Part shown: one piece after another, positions 1-10,135 of the stretch
Layout: each line of letters opens with the position of its first letter
Numbering within the stretch: the stretch's first letter is position 1
NCBI RefSeq assembly: GCF_000186345.1
Contig: NC_014962.1
Location: forward strand, 4,120,450-4,184,449
From: Isosphaera pallida ATCC 43644
Lineage (GTDB): Bacteria > Planctomycetota > Planctomycetia > Isosphaerales > Isosphaeraceae
Direction: 5' to 3'
Length of the DNA stretch: 64,000 nucleotides
The notes under the pieces: model-generated
Databases searched by the model: none
The model's input: the letters and a program-made list of their open reading frames with translations, nothing else
Told to the model about the DNA's origin: nothing
Program-made: the position numbers and the translations under genes

Positions 1-1746
1 AACCTCGGCTACTTCGAGTACGGCGAGAACGAGTTCGCCGACGACCAGGAAGAAGACACCGACGACTACATCGCCTTCACCGCCAAGGCCCCGCCGGGTC
101 GTCCCTTCACTGGGCGGCTGTGGGTGCCGATCGTGCCGCCGGCCACCGGCTTCACCCCTCCCGGAGCCAACGCGACCGCCGTGGCAGCCATCCTCGAACG
201 TTTCATGCCGATCACCGTCACCAGCGAGTTCGCCGAGATCATTTATTTCATGCGCTGGGATGTGACCACCGGGACCGGCAAACTCTATCGCCGCGTGCTG
301 CTGATCGACCCCAAGCGGACCGAGATGTACGCCGCCGCGGTTGGTCCGCCCAGCGTGTTGCGGCCTTTCGGTAACGCGCTGGGACCGCAGCCCAACAGTT
401 CGCTCAACACGCCGGGGTTCTACCTCTGGAACCTCATCCGTCAGGCTCCGGTGGACACCAGCCTCGGCCTGCCGCAGGTGGAGTATCTTGCGAGCTGGAT
501 GGGGGTCAACGACCTGTCGGTGCGGCCCGGCCCGGCCACCACGGCGCTGGTGACAACGCCCGATGTGTTCATGCCGGTGGGCAACACCCTGGGCGATCTG
601 ACCGACCGCCACAACCGCTTCATGCGTCCCCGCTTCACGGATGATTACATCACCAACGACGGCGGCGCTCCGGCTCCCGACGGCAAGGCGGACGACACGA
701 ACTTCGACGGCCTGCCCGACTATTACCCCACGCTTTATCCCGGCGCGCCAAATGTCCGGGTACCAGTGGGAGCGAGAAACACGTTGGACGCCAAGCCGTT
801 CCCCTACATCTATCGCGGCATGGATGTGAGCAAACCCGGTGGGGTGACGCTCACCAGTCCTCTCCTGAGCTTGCCGTATGCGAATAATCGCCCGGAAGAC
901 CTCGCGTTACGCCTAAACCATGCTCCTTTATCCTTTGGGGAAAGTTCGCGATACGGAGTTCCCCGCAACTCCTGGCTCGGTTTCCCCACCTGGAGGGAAA
1001 CCGCCGTGGGTCAATTGTCGGTGGCGGGTGGCAGTCCCATTCCCTCTCCGCTTGCTTTTCATTCGCTCCATCCGATCAACGACCCCAATAATACCTTTGG
1101 CTCGACAGGTTCCCAAGTGCGGGGGGTCTCCTGGGAGGGGCTCGCCGTCTTTCCCGACCGGATGTTCGCCGCTACTCCACAGGCTCAGGATCAACTGCTC
1201 CGAGGCGTCTGGGAAGACGACCTAATCATGACCGGCGTGCGGTCGTTCGACGTCAAGGCGCTCGATCCCAACATCAAACTGTTCGACGAACTTTCGGGCG
1301 GCGCGTTTCCCAACGTCGCCTCCACGTATGTCGATCTCGGTTACGCCGACGGCTTCCTTGATAGCGTGTTGGGTGGCCTCAACGGCTTTCAGCGCCTTCG
1401 GATCAAAAACGAAACCTTCGCCCACAACGGCTGGACCCCGCCGCGAATCATCGACGGCGTGTTGGACCCCAACTTCCCTCAGAACGTCGGCGACAACAAC
1501 ACGGCCATCCCCCGGCTGTGCCGGGTCTGGGATAGCTGGTCCACCACCTACACCCGCGCCCCTCAGTATCCCCTGAGTGTGCCGGACATCGCCGGTCTGA
1601 ACCAGATTCCCCCCGCGATGCCCAGCTACCCCGCGCCTTATCCCCAAGCGCTTCGGGGCATTCAGATCAACATTCGCGTGGTCGATCCCCGCGAAAGCCG
1701 GGTGCGGAGCCTGACGATTCGTCACGACTTCTCGTCCAAGCTGTAA
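1..1746 (+). CDS. GspJ-like pseudopilin-type protein, 5' end outside window
   Basis: The reading frame is open from the first base, so the start and any prepilin N-terminus lie upstream; 581 residues are visible. The visible part is rich in Pro, Asn and Gly with no membrane helix. Its C-terminus (GIQINIRVVDPRESRVRS, then a short tail) resembles the closing strand of GspJ/PulJ-type minor pseudopilins, where a similar 'IRV-D-x-R' pattern occurs. It sits directly upstream of a GspK-like gene in the same orientation, separated by a terminator-like hairpin, which supports a pseudopilin role. The function as part of a type II secretion or type IV pilus-like machine is inference from this neighbourhood. 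The coding frame is certain; the family is tentative. Confidence 0.6.
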   Translation, partial: NLGYFEYGENEFADDQEEDTDDYIAFTAKAPPGRPFTGRLWVPIVPPATGFTPPGANATAVAAILERFMPITVTSEFAEIIYFMRWDVTTGTGKLYRRVLLIDPKRTEMYAAAVGPPSVLRPFGNALGPQPNSSLNTPGFYLWNLIRQAPVDTSLGLPQVEYLASWMGVNDLSVRPGPATTALVTTPDVFMPVGNTLGDLTDRHNRFMRPRFTDDYITNDGGAPAPDGKADDTNFDGLPDYYPTLYPGAPNVRVPVGARNTLDAKPFPYIYRGMDVSKPGGVTLTSPLLSLPYANNRPEDLALRLNHAPLSFGESSRYGVPRNSWLGFPTWRETAVGQLSVAGGSPIPSPLAFHSLHPINDPNNTFGSTGSQVRGVSWEGLAVFPDRMFAATPQAQDQLLRGVWEDDLIMTGVRSFDVKALDPNIKLFDELSGGAFPNVASTYVDLGYADGFLDSVLGGLNGFQRLRIKNETFAHNGWTPPRIIDGVLDPNFPQNVGDNNTAIPRLCRVWDSWSTTYTRAPQYPLSVPDIAGLNQIPPAMPSYPAPYPQALRGIQINIRVVDPRESRVRSLTIRHDFSSKL

Positions 1747-1747
1747 A

Positions 1748-1779
1748 CCGGTCGGAAGGGTCGTCAGCACGACGACCGG
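1748..1779 (+). terminator. Hairpin after the GspJ-like gene
   Basis: CCGGTCG at 1748-1754 pairs with CGACCGG at 1773-1779, and inside it GTCGT (1760-1764) pairs with ACGAC (1769-1773). It starts just after the stop codon and is followed by CCCGTTT, only a weak T-run. It may be an attenuating or leaky terminator, or an RNA-stability hairpin, since the next gene has the same orientation. Confidence 0.45.
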
Positions 1780-1889
1780 CCCGTTTCCCGCAACCGCTCG
1801 CCTTGCCTGCCGTCCATCGCCCCGTTTGAGTTTGAATTGATTGAATTCACTTCGGTTCCGGTCTCGTTTTGATGAGGAGCCTTCTCGCT

Positions 1890-4800
1890 ATGCGCCCGGC
1901 TCGACCCCCGTTTCCCGACTCCGCCGCCTCGCCGCCGATCCCGGCTCCGGCCACCGGTTCGCCCGAGCGTCGGGGGGTGGTGCTGATCCTGGTCCTGGCG
2001 CTGCTCTCGCTGATGGCGCTCATCGGAGTGACCTTCGCCACCATCTCCGGCCAGTATCAGCGTTCCAGCCGCAGCTTCGCCCAAAGCCTCCTGAATCCTC
2101 CAGCGGCCGATCTGGTCGATTACGCGCTCAATCAACTCATCAACGACACCGGCAACCCGCTCTCAGCTATCCGCGGCCACTCGATCAAGCGGGACATGTA
2201 CGGCAACGACGCCCAGTACAACGGGTTTCTCGACCGTCATCCAATCAACCGGGGACTGCTGCGAATTACCGCGGTCGCCAACAATGGGGATGGCACCCTC
2301 ACCCTGACAACCAACCTGGAGTCGATCGCCGCGGCCAGCCTCAACCTCAACTTCAACCGCTGGATCCTGCGCACCGTTCCCAACCCCGGCGAAGTGACGC
2401 AAACGCTGGAAGTCAACGACGTCCAGTGGAACCCAGCGCTGGCCACGCGGGTCACCAACGAGCCGTTCGTGCGTTTGCAAGTCGCGCCCCGCGTCGTCGT
2501 GGCCGATAACGGCGCGGCGCTGGCTCAGCCGGTGGTGGGCCGGGTCTTCACCCTCGACGGCCGCTATCTCAACATGATGAACGGGCCGGGTCTGGATAGC
2601 CTCACGCCCACCCTCGGCGCGCTCAACAGCCGCATCCCCAACCCGACCAATGTGAGCAATCCGTTGTTGGGACAAGACAGCGCCCCAGTCGAAGATCCGG
2701 TCATTAATGGACTCGTTCCGGGAATTCCCTTCCCCGAGACGGCGGGGCGCCACCCCAACTTCCGGTTCAACGGCCTGGGCAACCGCATCTTGACCGCCCT
2801 GGTCGCGCCCAAGTTCATGTGGTTCAATTCCACCTCGCTCTTCGGAGCGCTGGGCGACCCCGACTTCGTGGGGATGGATGAAGATTACGACGCCTGTGAC
2901 CTGGAAAACTGGTTCATGGCGATTCAGTCGGCCGACGGTCGGGTGGTGGTGCCGAGCTTCCACCGTCCGGCGATTCTGGTCCACGCCGCGAACAACCCCT
3001 CCGCGCCGATCAATCCGGCCAATCCCTTCCTACGCCGCAGCGACTGGGAGAGCTACACCGACGCGGAACTCGCGTTGATGGCGCTGAACGAACCGCGACG
3101 GTATCAGGCGATGCAGATTCGTTCCAAGTTCCTGCGTCCCCGCAAGGCGGACCATCCCAAGTGGTCGTGGACCGAGAACCCCACCGGGACCGACCCGGTT
3201 CCCGATCCGGCCACGGGCGCAATCGAGTACGACGTGGACAACGACGGCGACGGTTATAAGGAAGGGGTTTGGCTCGACCTGGGTTATCCCGCGGAGCGCG
3301 ATCCGGAAACTGGGCGTTTGTTCAAGCCGCTGTTCTCGTTCACGGTGATTGGGCTCAATGGCCGTTTGCCGCTGAACACCGCAGGCAACCTTCAAGCCCG
3401 CAAGCTGTTCAACGACAGCTCCGGCATCCCCGTTGGCGCGCCGCTGTGGACTCACACCTCGCACCTGGGCTACTCGGTCAACGAGATCAACCCGCTGTTT
3501 GCGTTGCAGAACGCGTATCTGTTCCCCGGCGTCCCCACCGACGCGACCCGCCTGGGACTCGACGCCGACGGCAACCCGACGATCATGAACAATAATGTTT
3601 ATTCGCAGGTGGATGTGCGTGGAATCAATGTCGCCGTCACCCAACTGCGTAACCTGTTGACTGGGACCCGTCCGCACGCCAACCCGGCCGCGCCGGACTT
3701 CACGGAGAACGGCGAATCCGACTTCGTGCAGGTGGCCGGTCAACCGTTTTTCATGCCCAACAACATTTTCCAGAACCCGGGTGACGCCAACGCGATCCGC
3801 CGCACTCCGGCGGTGGCCGGTCGTTGGGGCGAGGCCGATGCCGTGCCAGACAATCTGGTGCTGGGGGTGGACCCCACCGCGCCTTACACCGCCTTCAACA
3901 CCACGGTGCGGGCCGGTCGGGGGAACACGGGCAACCCGGTCAATCGGTTCCACCCCGGCACCGACGACGACTTCAACGGCCACGACCCGGTGCCGTTCAA
4001 CGCGCCGGAGACCGCCAACCTCTACGACGTGGCTGGACAACTGCCGATCCCCGCCGAGCGGATGCGCGAGTTCAGTAGGCCGGTGGATGTCTCGGGCAAC
4101 GGTCGGGTGGTCCACCACGACTGGAATGGCTACCTGCGGGTTGGTTCTGGCGGAATCAACCCGATCCGCGAGTTCGCCCCTCAACTGGCCTGGGGAACCG
4201 GAGCCGACCAGTACGGGCGGGTCGGGCACTTCATGTATTTCCGGCCCGAGGGTCTGGTGGTTGACTCCGCTGGAGCACTCAAGGGAGCTAACACCAACCG
4301 AATGCACGGGTTCGAGGCGTGGAAGTCGCCCAACGGCTTGGACGTCGCGCCCACGGTGGGACAGGTGCGAGCCTTTGGAGTCCTCGACGTGGACCAGGAC
4401 GGCAACACCGATCCGGCCATCGACTTGCTTCCCCGCCGCTTCATGGCCGCCATGCCCTTCGATGGCGCGCTCAACGCGCCTCACAACAACGGGGTGCCGA
4501 CCTACAACCCGGTCAACTTCGCCGCGCGTCCCAACCCCGGGGATCCGGTCGCGCCGGTCAACGCCTATCCGTTGGGGAGTCTGGCGAAGGACGAGGCGTC
4601 GGAGTTGAATCTGTACGACCCGGCTCCCTACTACGACGCGCCATTCACCAACAACGACCTCGATTGGCTCTACAACCGGGATAAGGACATCGTTCAGCAG
4701 GGCAGCCGTCTGGCGTCGCTAGCCCCGATCAGCTTCACTAACCCCAAGGACGGCCAGCAACGGCGACGGCTGTTCGCGGTCGAGACCTGGGACCTCAACC

Positions 4801-7800
4801 GGGCGAGCTTCGCGCCCTCCAACCCCGGCAACGCCTTCGAGTTCAATAGCTGGTTCAACCACGCCGCGGCGGGCAACACCAACGCCGCCAATCCCCTGGC
4901 GGCGTGGCAGGCGGTGGTGCAGTCGATGCAGGCCAACGGCGGCTTCGGCAACGCCATCGCCGCGCCCGCTTCGGCCCACAACGGCCTCACTCCACCCACG
5001 CTCCACGGCGGACGGCGGATCAACCTTAACTTCGCCTTCCCTGTGTCGGACAACCCATTCGAGCCGGTTCGTCAAGAATGGGTGCTCGACGCCTACGACA
5101 TGATGAAAAAGGCGCTCCCACCCCTGGCGGTGGATGACCCGGTGGAACGGGCGCAGCTGTTTCAACTAGCGCTCAACATCGTTGACTTCCGCGACCCCGA
5201 CGGCGTGACCACGATCGCCACCTGTCCCGACGTGACCCTGGTGCCCGCCACTCAAGATGAACCAGCGCGGGTAGAGTTCCGCGTCGGAGCGTTGGCCGGC
5301 GCTCCGCCGTTGCAGATGTTCGGCATGGAATATCAACCGGTGGCAATCAACGAGGTGCTGGCATTCCAGTACACCCCGCAAAGCGGCCAACCCCAGGCGC
5401 GTCTGTTCATCGAATTGGTCAACACCCTCACCCGTCCTGGCCCCGACTCGCCGTTCCCCACCGCCAACGACCTGACGTTGGAAGGTTGGGACCTGATCCT
5501 CACCAAGGACGGCGACGAACTGGATCCCACCACCAACTTCTGGCAGGCCCGACCCGATCCGATCACCGGCCAACCTGGCGTGATCCCGCCCACCGGCGTG
5601 ACCCCCATCCCTCCCGGCGATCCAATCCCCGCGCTTGATGGAACTTCGGGAGGCGCGGCACGAGCCAATCCGATCTATTACTTCACGCTGTCCAACACAC
5701 CGGCCGATCCAAACGTCGAAGAGAACCCGCCGCCCTCCAACGACACCGCCCGCGCACTGCCGACTGGCCGTCAACTCGACAATGCCTGGGTGGACGCCAA
5801 CCTGTTGAACAACCCTGCGCCGCTGGGGAATCAGGATCGGCGGTTCCACTGGGTCTATCTGCGACGTCCGGCCAATCCGCTGCTGCCGCCCAATCCGGCC
5901 ACCAACCCGATGGTGGTGATCGACTCGATGCGGTTCCCCTACATTGAAGGCTCAGGGACTGGCGCGCCCAACCCCAATAGCAACGCCCGCCGTGTCTATT
6001 CGGTCTACCGTCGCCAGCCTTACCGGGGTGGCCAGGTGATCTTCAACCACAACTTGCCCGACGTGATCGACAGCGGCGGCAACCTGGTCCACAACCCGGC
6101 GGTCCCCCGCCCGCGTTACGCCTACGGCTTCTCGGAACAAACCGCCTCCTACAGCGCCCAGCAGGAAAACAGCGTTCCCTCCACCTCCAATCGCCGCTAC
6201 CGCATTTTTTGGGACGCCTCTCAACCGCCCACTGGTCCGGGCTCGGAAAACCGCTACCGCACTCGAACGATCTACAACACCATCGCGCGGAGTAACGACC
6301 GCAACGACAACGGTCATTTCGCCCCCTTCACCTTCCACGACCGCGAATACATGAGCGTCGCGGAAGTCCTGCTGGTGCCGATCTGCTCGCCAGGCCTGTT
6401 CACCAAGCAATTCATCGAGCGGTCGTATCACCCCGGGCGTTACCGCAACACTCCGGGCGACCCCACCGCCAACGATTACCGGCAACGACCCGCAGCCTAC
6501 GGCAACGACCCCGGCGAAAGCCAGCGGATCGACGCCTCGAATCGGGATCTGAGCCACGAAAACTCGGAGGATATGCCCTCTTATCCCTGTCTGAGCGATC
6601 TCTTCTACTACTCCGGCGCGACTCCACAGCCTCCCGGCGGTCAGGTCGCCTCGCTGATCACGCCCAAATCGTGGTATAATCCCGCCGATCCTAATCTCGC
6701 CGCGTTGCCGCCCTCCCAAGTCGGCGGAACCACCGGCGCGGGCTGGGCACGGATGCTGGAGTTCTTCGAGGTTCCCTCCACGATGGCCGGCACCCTCGGA
6801 CCCGCCGCCGCTGGAGACAACTTCGACTGGGCGCGACAGGATCGCGTCCCCGGCAAGCTCAACCCCAACCTCATCATCGATGAAGAAGTGTTTTTGGGTC
6901 TGATCGACGATCCCCGGTTGAACCTCTCCCCCGTGCCGCTGGGCCAGGGTCTCCATGTTGTCCACGGCCTCAACGAAGTCGGCGCACCGTACTTCCAGGA
7001 ATACAACCGTGGCGCGCCTCGGGTTGGTCCGAGTGTTCCCGGTGGTTCGGCTCTTCAGGTTGAGAACGACGCGCGGATCAACAACCCAGCCGGTCTGCCG
7101 CTTCCTCCAGACAATGGAATGAGTCCACTGGCGTTGATGTCCACCGCCTTCCACGACTTCCTGTCGTTGACCCACGGCGGCTCGGGACACATCTTCGCCC
7201 ACGGCACCGGCCCGGTGGGCGCGGGCAACGTGGGAACCCCCAACCCCGTGCCAATCGCCGCCGAGCGTCCCTACCGCTCACTCGCTTACCCGGACATCAA
7301 TGCCACCATCATGCGGCCCGCCTGGTTGCCGCCCGGCCCGGCTAGCGAATCGGTCGCGCCATTGTATGTGGCCTCCGGCGTCGGCTCAACCGACCCCAAT
7401 TGGCCTTACCGAGAGCCATTCCCCGCGCCGACCCCACTGATTCCAGGCGACCCTCTCAGAAGTTTCGCCACCTTTGCCGACCAAGGTGTGCGCAACCCCT
7501 ACCTCGAATGGGGAGCCTGGCCTAACACCCTACCCCAGGAACGCACCGTTCCACCGCTGCCACCCCGCCGGCTATGGCAGATGCCGGATTACTTCGACGT
7601 GCGGTTCAACAGCGTTCAGGATCCCAACAACCCCGGCGATCCGATGGCCCGTGTGACAATCGTTCGGCCCCCCCTCGAACAGTACTACCACCCCACCAAC
7701 GAACGTGGTGGTCTGCATGTGAACCTACCGATGGATCATAAGCTACCCGACGTTCTACCCGCGGTCGGCTCGGGCTACAACATCCGCAACCGGTTCGCCA

Positions 7801-8432
7801 ACCTGTTCGGCTCACAGCCCGCCATCGGTGACGCATTCAATCCGACCACTCATTTGGACGCCTCGGGTATCCAGGGAAGTGACCCCGCCAACCCGCCCGC
7901 GGTCCTCTATCTCTACCGCGACCGTTACGGCTTCAACAGCGGGTTCCGCTACCCAGTCGAACCGCCTCAATACTTCTTGGGCGGAGCATTCATCGAAACC
8001 TACCGGTACGACCTGATGAACGATCCGGGTAAAACCAACCCGATCGACGCCCACTACAACGGCGACGACCCGGCGTATGTTGGTCAACCTCAGCCCTATG
8101 AATACCTCACCGGTACCTCGACTCGGGTGACCGACCATCGCCGCGAGCCGTACTTCCGCACCGAGTTGCTTCAGAAGGTCATGAACCAGACGACGCCGCG
8201 GACCCACCAGTACGCGGTCTGGGTAACGGTGGCCTTCTTCGAGGTCACGGAACAGGGCGACCCCCGGTTGCTCAAGCCGGACCAACTCGGTCCCGAACGG
8301 GTGTTGCCCAACGGCGAAACCGAGCGGATCAAGACCTTCTGCGTGATCGACCGCACCCGAGCTATCGGCTTCAACCCCGCCATCCCCGGCGACTTCCGCG
8401 ATCTGATCACCTACCGCCGTCGCATCTTCTAA
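1890..8432 (+). CDS. Giant GspK/PilX-like pseudopilin-type protein (2180 aa)
   Basis: The predicted protein has a prepilin-like N-terminus: a basic stretch with a Gly just before a hydrophobic helix (RRGVVLILVLALLSLMALIG, about residues 27-46), then a polar segment typical of PilX/GspK. A GspK-like signature GLNGRLPLNTAGN follows around residue 490, resembling the 'G-x-INLNTA' core of GspK. Acidic Asp/Asn-rich stretches (DVDNDGDGYKEG; DVDQDGNTD) could bind calcium. The remainder is Pro/Asn/Asp-rich, soluble and unlike domains I know. ATG 1890 was chosen because AGGAG lies at 1875-1879; ATG 1872 is the alternative. The usual GspK length is about 300-350 aa, so this is roughly six-fold larger. 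It probably caps or decorates a pseudopilus; this is inference from family and neighbours. Confidence 0.7.
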   Translation: MRPARPPFPDSAASPPIPAPATGSPERRGVVLILVLALLSLMALIGVTFATISGQYQRSSRSFAQSLLNPPAADLVDYALNQLINDTGNPLSAIRGHSIKRDMYGNDAQYNGFLDRHPINRGLLRITAVANNGDGTLTLTTNLESIAAASLNLNFNRWILRTVPNPGEVTQTLEVNDVQWNPALATRVTNEPFVRLQVAPRVVVADNGAALAQPVVGRVFTLDGRYLNMMNGPGLDSLTPTLGALNSRIPNPTNVSNPLLGQDSAPVEDPVINGLVPGIPFPETAGRHPNFRFNGLGNRILTALVAPKFMWFNSTSLFGALGDPDFVGMDEDYDACDLENWFMAIQSADGRVVVPSFHRPAILVHAANNPSAPINPANPFLRRSDWESYTDAELALMALNEPRRYQAMQIRSKFLRPRKADHPKWSWTENPTGTDPVPDPATGAIEYDVDNDGDGYKEGVWLDLGYPAERDPETGRLFKPLFSFTVIGLNGRLPLNTAGNLQARKLFNDSSGIPVGAPLWTHTSHLGYSVNEINPLFALQNAYLFPGVPTDATRLGLDADGNPTIMNNNVYSQVDVRGINVAVTQLRNLLTGTRPHANPAAPDFTENGESDFVQVAGQPFFMPNNIFQNPGDANAIRRTPAVAGRWGEADAVPDNLVLGVDPTAPYTAFNTTVRAGRGNTGNPVNRFHPGTDDDFNGHDPVPFNAPETANLYDVAGQLPIPAERMREFSRPVDVSGNGRVVHHDWNGYLRVGSGGINPIREFAPQLAWGTGADQYGRVGHFMYFRPEGLVVDSAGALKGANTNRMHGFEAWKSPNGLDVAPTVGQVRAFGVLDVDQDGNTDPAIDLLPRRFMAAMPFDGALNAPHNNGVPTYNPVNFAARPNPGDPVAPVNAYPLGSLAKDEASELNLYDPAPYYDAPFTNNDLDWLYNRDKDIVQQGSRLASLAPISFTNPKDGQQRRRLFAVETWDLNRASFAPSNPGNAFEFNSWFNHAAAGNTNAANPLAAWQAVVQSMQANGGFGNAIAAPASAHNGLTPPTLHGGRRINLNFAFPVSDNPFEPVRQEWVLDAYDMMKKALPPLAVDDPVERAQLFQLALNIVDFRDPDGVTTIATCPDVTLVPATQDEPARVEFRVGALAGAPPLQMFGMEYQPVAINEVLAFQYTPQSGQPQARLFIELVNTLTRPGPDSPFPTANDLTLEGWDLILTKDGDELDPTTNFWQARPDPITGQPGVIPPTGVTPIPPGDPIPALDGTSGGAARANPIYYFTLSNTPADPNVEENPPPSNDTARALPTGRQLDNAWVDANLLNNPAPLGNQDRRFHWVYLRRPANPLLPPNPATNPMVVIDSMRFPYIEGSGTGAPNPNSNARRVYSVYRRQPYRGGQVIFNHNLPDVIDSGGNLVHNPAVPRPRYAYGFSEQTASYSAQQENSVPSTSNRRYRIFWDASQPPTGPGSENRYRTRTIYNTIARSNDRNDNGHFAPFTFHDREYMSVAEVLLVPICSPGLFTKQFIERSYHPGRYRNTPGDPTANDYRQRPAAYGNDPGESQRIDASNRDLSHENSEDMPSYPCLSDLFYYSGATPQPPGGQVASLITPKSWYNPADPNLAALPPSQVGGTTGAGWARMLEFFEVPSTMAGTLGPAAAGDNFDWARQDRVPGKLNPNLIIDEEVFLGLIDDPRLNLSPVPLGQGLHVVHGLNEVGAPYFQEYNRGAPRVGPSVPGGSALQVENDARINNPAGLPLPPDNGMSPLALMSTAFHDFLSLTHGGSGHIFAHGTGPVGAGNVGTPNPVPIAAERPYRSLAYPDINATIMRPAWLPPGPASESVAPLYVASGVGSTDPNWPYREPFPAPTPLIPGDPLRSFATFADQGVRNPYLEWGAWPNTLPQERTVPPLPPRRLWQMPDYFDVRFNSVQDPNNPGDPMARVTIVRPPLEQYYHPTNERGGLHVNLPMDHKLPDVLPAVGSGYNIRNRFANLFGSQPAIGDAFNPTTHLDASGIQGSDPANPPAVLYLYRDRYGFNSGFRYPVEPPQYFLGGAFIETYRYDLMNDPGKTNPIDAHYNGDDPAYVGQPQPYEYLTGTSTRVTDHRREPYFRTELLQKVMNQTTPRTHQYAVWVTVAFFEVTEQGDPRLLKPDQLGPERVLPNGETERIKTFCVIDRTRAIGFNPAIPGDFRDLITYRRRIF

Positions 8433-8442
8433 CCTCACCTCG

Positions 8443-8463
8443 CCGCGGGATGGACTCCCGCGG
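8443..8463 (+). terminator. Perfect 8-bp hairpin after the GspK-like gene
   Basis: CCGCGGGA (8443-8450) and TCCCGCGG (8456-8463) form a perfect GC-rich stem with a 5-nt loop, 10 bases past the stop codon. There is no T-run after it, so it is a hairpin-only candidate terminator or a 3' stabilising structure. Confidence 0.45.
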
Positions 8464-8616
8464 ATCGCCTCGGGGCGTTGGCCGCTTGCGATCAGCGCGA
8501 CCCGAGGCCACAATAACCCTCATGCCTTCACGAGTTTCATCGCCGCGTTTTCCCCATCGGATTGATGTTCGATCCGTCGCCCTCGAATTCGACGTGACCC
8601 GTTGAGGATTCGTCCC

Positions 8617-9864
8617 ATGCCTCCGCGACCGCGACCCTCGAAACCGACCCGCGCGGGCTTCACCCTCGTGGAATTGCTGGTGGTCATCTCGATCATCGCC
8701 ATTCTGATCGGCCTGCTGCTGCCGGCGGTCAACAGCGCGGTGGAGTCGGCCCGGCAAACCAAAACGCTCAACAACCTCCGCCAGTTGGGGATTGGCCTGA
8801 CTTCCTACGCCTCGAAGAAACAGGTTTTCCCTTACGCGGGGGTTTATGCGAGTCCTGCCTCGGTGGTCGCCGCCGAGGGAAGCGGTGCCGGCACCACTGA
8901 GATCGTCCCCAACGCGGGCAACACGGTGGTCAACGGTCGGCAGGTCGGCGCGATGTATAGCTGGGTGGTCGAAATCCTTCCCGAAATCGACCAGCAAAAC
9001 CTGGCCAATCAGTGGTCCAAAAACTTCAGTTACACCGACCTCACGCCCAACCCCAATCAGGTCGTCAGCAACGCCCAGCTCGCCACCACCTTCATCCCCA
9101 GCCTGGTCTCAGGCCGGGACGACAGCGCTGTGGGCGGCGGTGCGCTCTCGTTCGTGGCCAACGGCGGCTTTTTACGGTTCCCGCCAGTCGGAACCAACCC
9201 CAACGATCCCAACCGCGTCAGCGCTTGGTGGAATGTCGCACCGTCGGGCGGCACGGTGCAATGGCAGCCCACCCCAATCACGCTCGGGCCTCCGCTCAAC
9301 GAGTTTCACAACGACACCGCGGTGATGACCATTGGTGTGGCCGCGCCCGGCGGCGGCGTCAGCCCCGCGCCGTTCAACCACCGTACCCGGTTGTCCAACA
9401 TCACCGACGGAGCGAGCCAAACTCTGCTGCTGGTCGAAAACGTCTTCGCGGGCAACAGCGAACGCACAATCGACAATCCGGCCTACAGCTGGGCCTCGCC
9501 CCACCCCAACCTCGTCATGTTCACCGCGCCAGCCCCAGCGCTCTACGGTTCGAGTCCGCCCAACCGGGCGTTGGCCAACGACTTCGCTAACAACCCGCTC
9601 ATGGCGATCAACGGCGGCACCCGTGTTGGCCTCAGTCTTAGCAACCCGGGCGGCTTGCAACAATTCGACTATCTCGACGGTCACATTCCCTATCCCAACA
9701 GCGGCCACAACGGGATTCTTCCCGCGCTCTTTTGCGATGGCTCGGCCAGGCGGATCAACGAATCGATCAACGGCGCAGTCTGGTCAGCCCTCATCACCCC
9801 CCGAGGCGGCAAGCTGCCCGTTCCCTTCCGCGAAACCCCGGTTGATCTCACCGAACTCGACTGA
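8617..9864 (+). CDS. DUF1559 prepilin-like protein
   Basis: The N-terminus carries a canonical prepilin cleavage and methylation motif, [19 protein letters not shown], with Glu at +5 after the Gly/Phe junction, followed by the start of the long helix. DUF1559 is the expanded planctomycete family of such proteins, and the C-terminal [18 protein letters not shown] segment matches the family's 'H-x-G-x9-DGS' closing motif. Length is 415 aa from ATG 8617, preceded by GAGGA at 8604-8608; an upstream TTG at 8602 is less likely. It should be inserted in the inner membrane and processed by a prepilin peptidase. The role of DUF1559 proteins is not established. It follows the GspJ- and GspK-like genes in the same direction, so all three may contribute to one surface structure. 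Confidence 0.88.
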   Translation: MPPRPRPSKPTRAGFTLVELLVVISIIAILIGLLLPAVNSAVESARQTKTLNNLRQLGIGLTSYASKKQVFPYAGVYASPASVVAAEGSGAGTTEIVPNAGNTVVNGRQVGAMYSWVVEILPEIDQQNLANQWSKNFSYTDLTPNPNQVVSNAQLATTFIPSLVSGRDDSAVGGGALSFVANGGFLRFPPVGTNPNDPNRVSAWWNVAPSGGTVQWQPTPITLGPPLNEFHNDTAVMTIGVAAPGGGVSPAPFNHRTRLSNITDGASQTLLLVENVFAGNSERTIDNPAYSWASPHPNLVMFTAPAPALYGSSPPNRALANDFANNPLMAINGGTRVGLSLSNPGGLQQFDYLDGHIPYPNSGHNGILPALFCDGSARRINESINGAVWSALITPRGGKLPVPFRETPVDLTELD

Positions 9865-9923
9865 TTCCTCGCGGGGAACTCCACCCCAACCAATCTTCTC
9901 CCGCCCGCTTGAACATCGTCATA

Positions 9924-9962
9924 CCCCGATCGTCGTTTCCTTCTGGGATTCGACGACCGGGG
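9924..9962 (+). terminator. Terminator-like hairpin after the first DUF1559 gene
   Basis: CCCCGATCGTCG (9924-9935) pairs with CGACGACCGGGG (9951-9962) with a single mismatch across a 15-nt loop. It lies 60 bases past the stop codon and just before the heptamer array. The T-run is poor (TTGTG). Confidence 0.5.
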
Positions 9963-9974
9963 TTGTGCCGTGGA

Positions 9975-10135
9975 GTGGAGAGTGGGGTGTGGGGTGTGGG
10001 GTGTGGGGTGTGGGGTGTGGGGTGTGGGGTGTGGGGTGTAGGGTGTGGGGAGTGGGCAGTGGGCAGTGGGCAGTGGGGTGTGGGCAGTGGGCAGTGGGCA
10101 GTGGGGTGTGGGCAGTGGGGTGTGGGCAGTGGGGT
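9975..10135 (+). repeat. Heptamer tandem array 1 (GTGGGNN, about 23 units)
   Basis: Twenty-two consecutive 7-bp units run from 9982 to 10135, preceded by one degenerate unit (GTGGAGA). The first eight are GTGGGGT, then come GTAGGGT and GTGGGGA, and then a mixture of GTGGGCA and GTGGGGT. The plus strand is G-rich with regularly spaced runs of three or four G, which fits the G-quadruplex pattern. A short degenerate remnant follows at 10157-10180. Short heptamer repeats of similar composition (STRR) are known from filamentous cyanobacteria; the resemblance is noted from memory. Confidence 0.93.

Noticed and set aside
1222-1770. Minus-strand open frames inside the pseudopilin, Lhr and dockerin genes
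   Set aside because: Long antisense frames are common in GC-rich DNA. None has a motif or ribosome binding site, while the plus-strand or sense frames carry clear family signatures.
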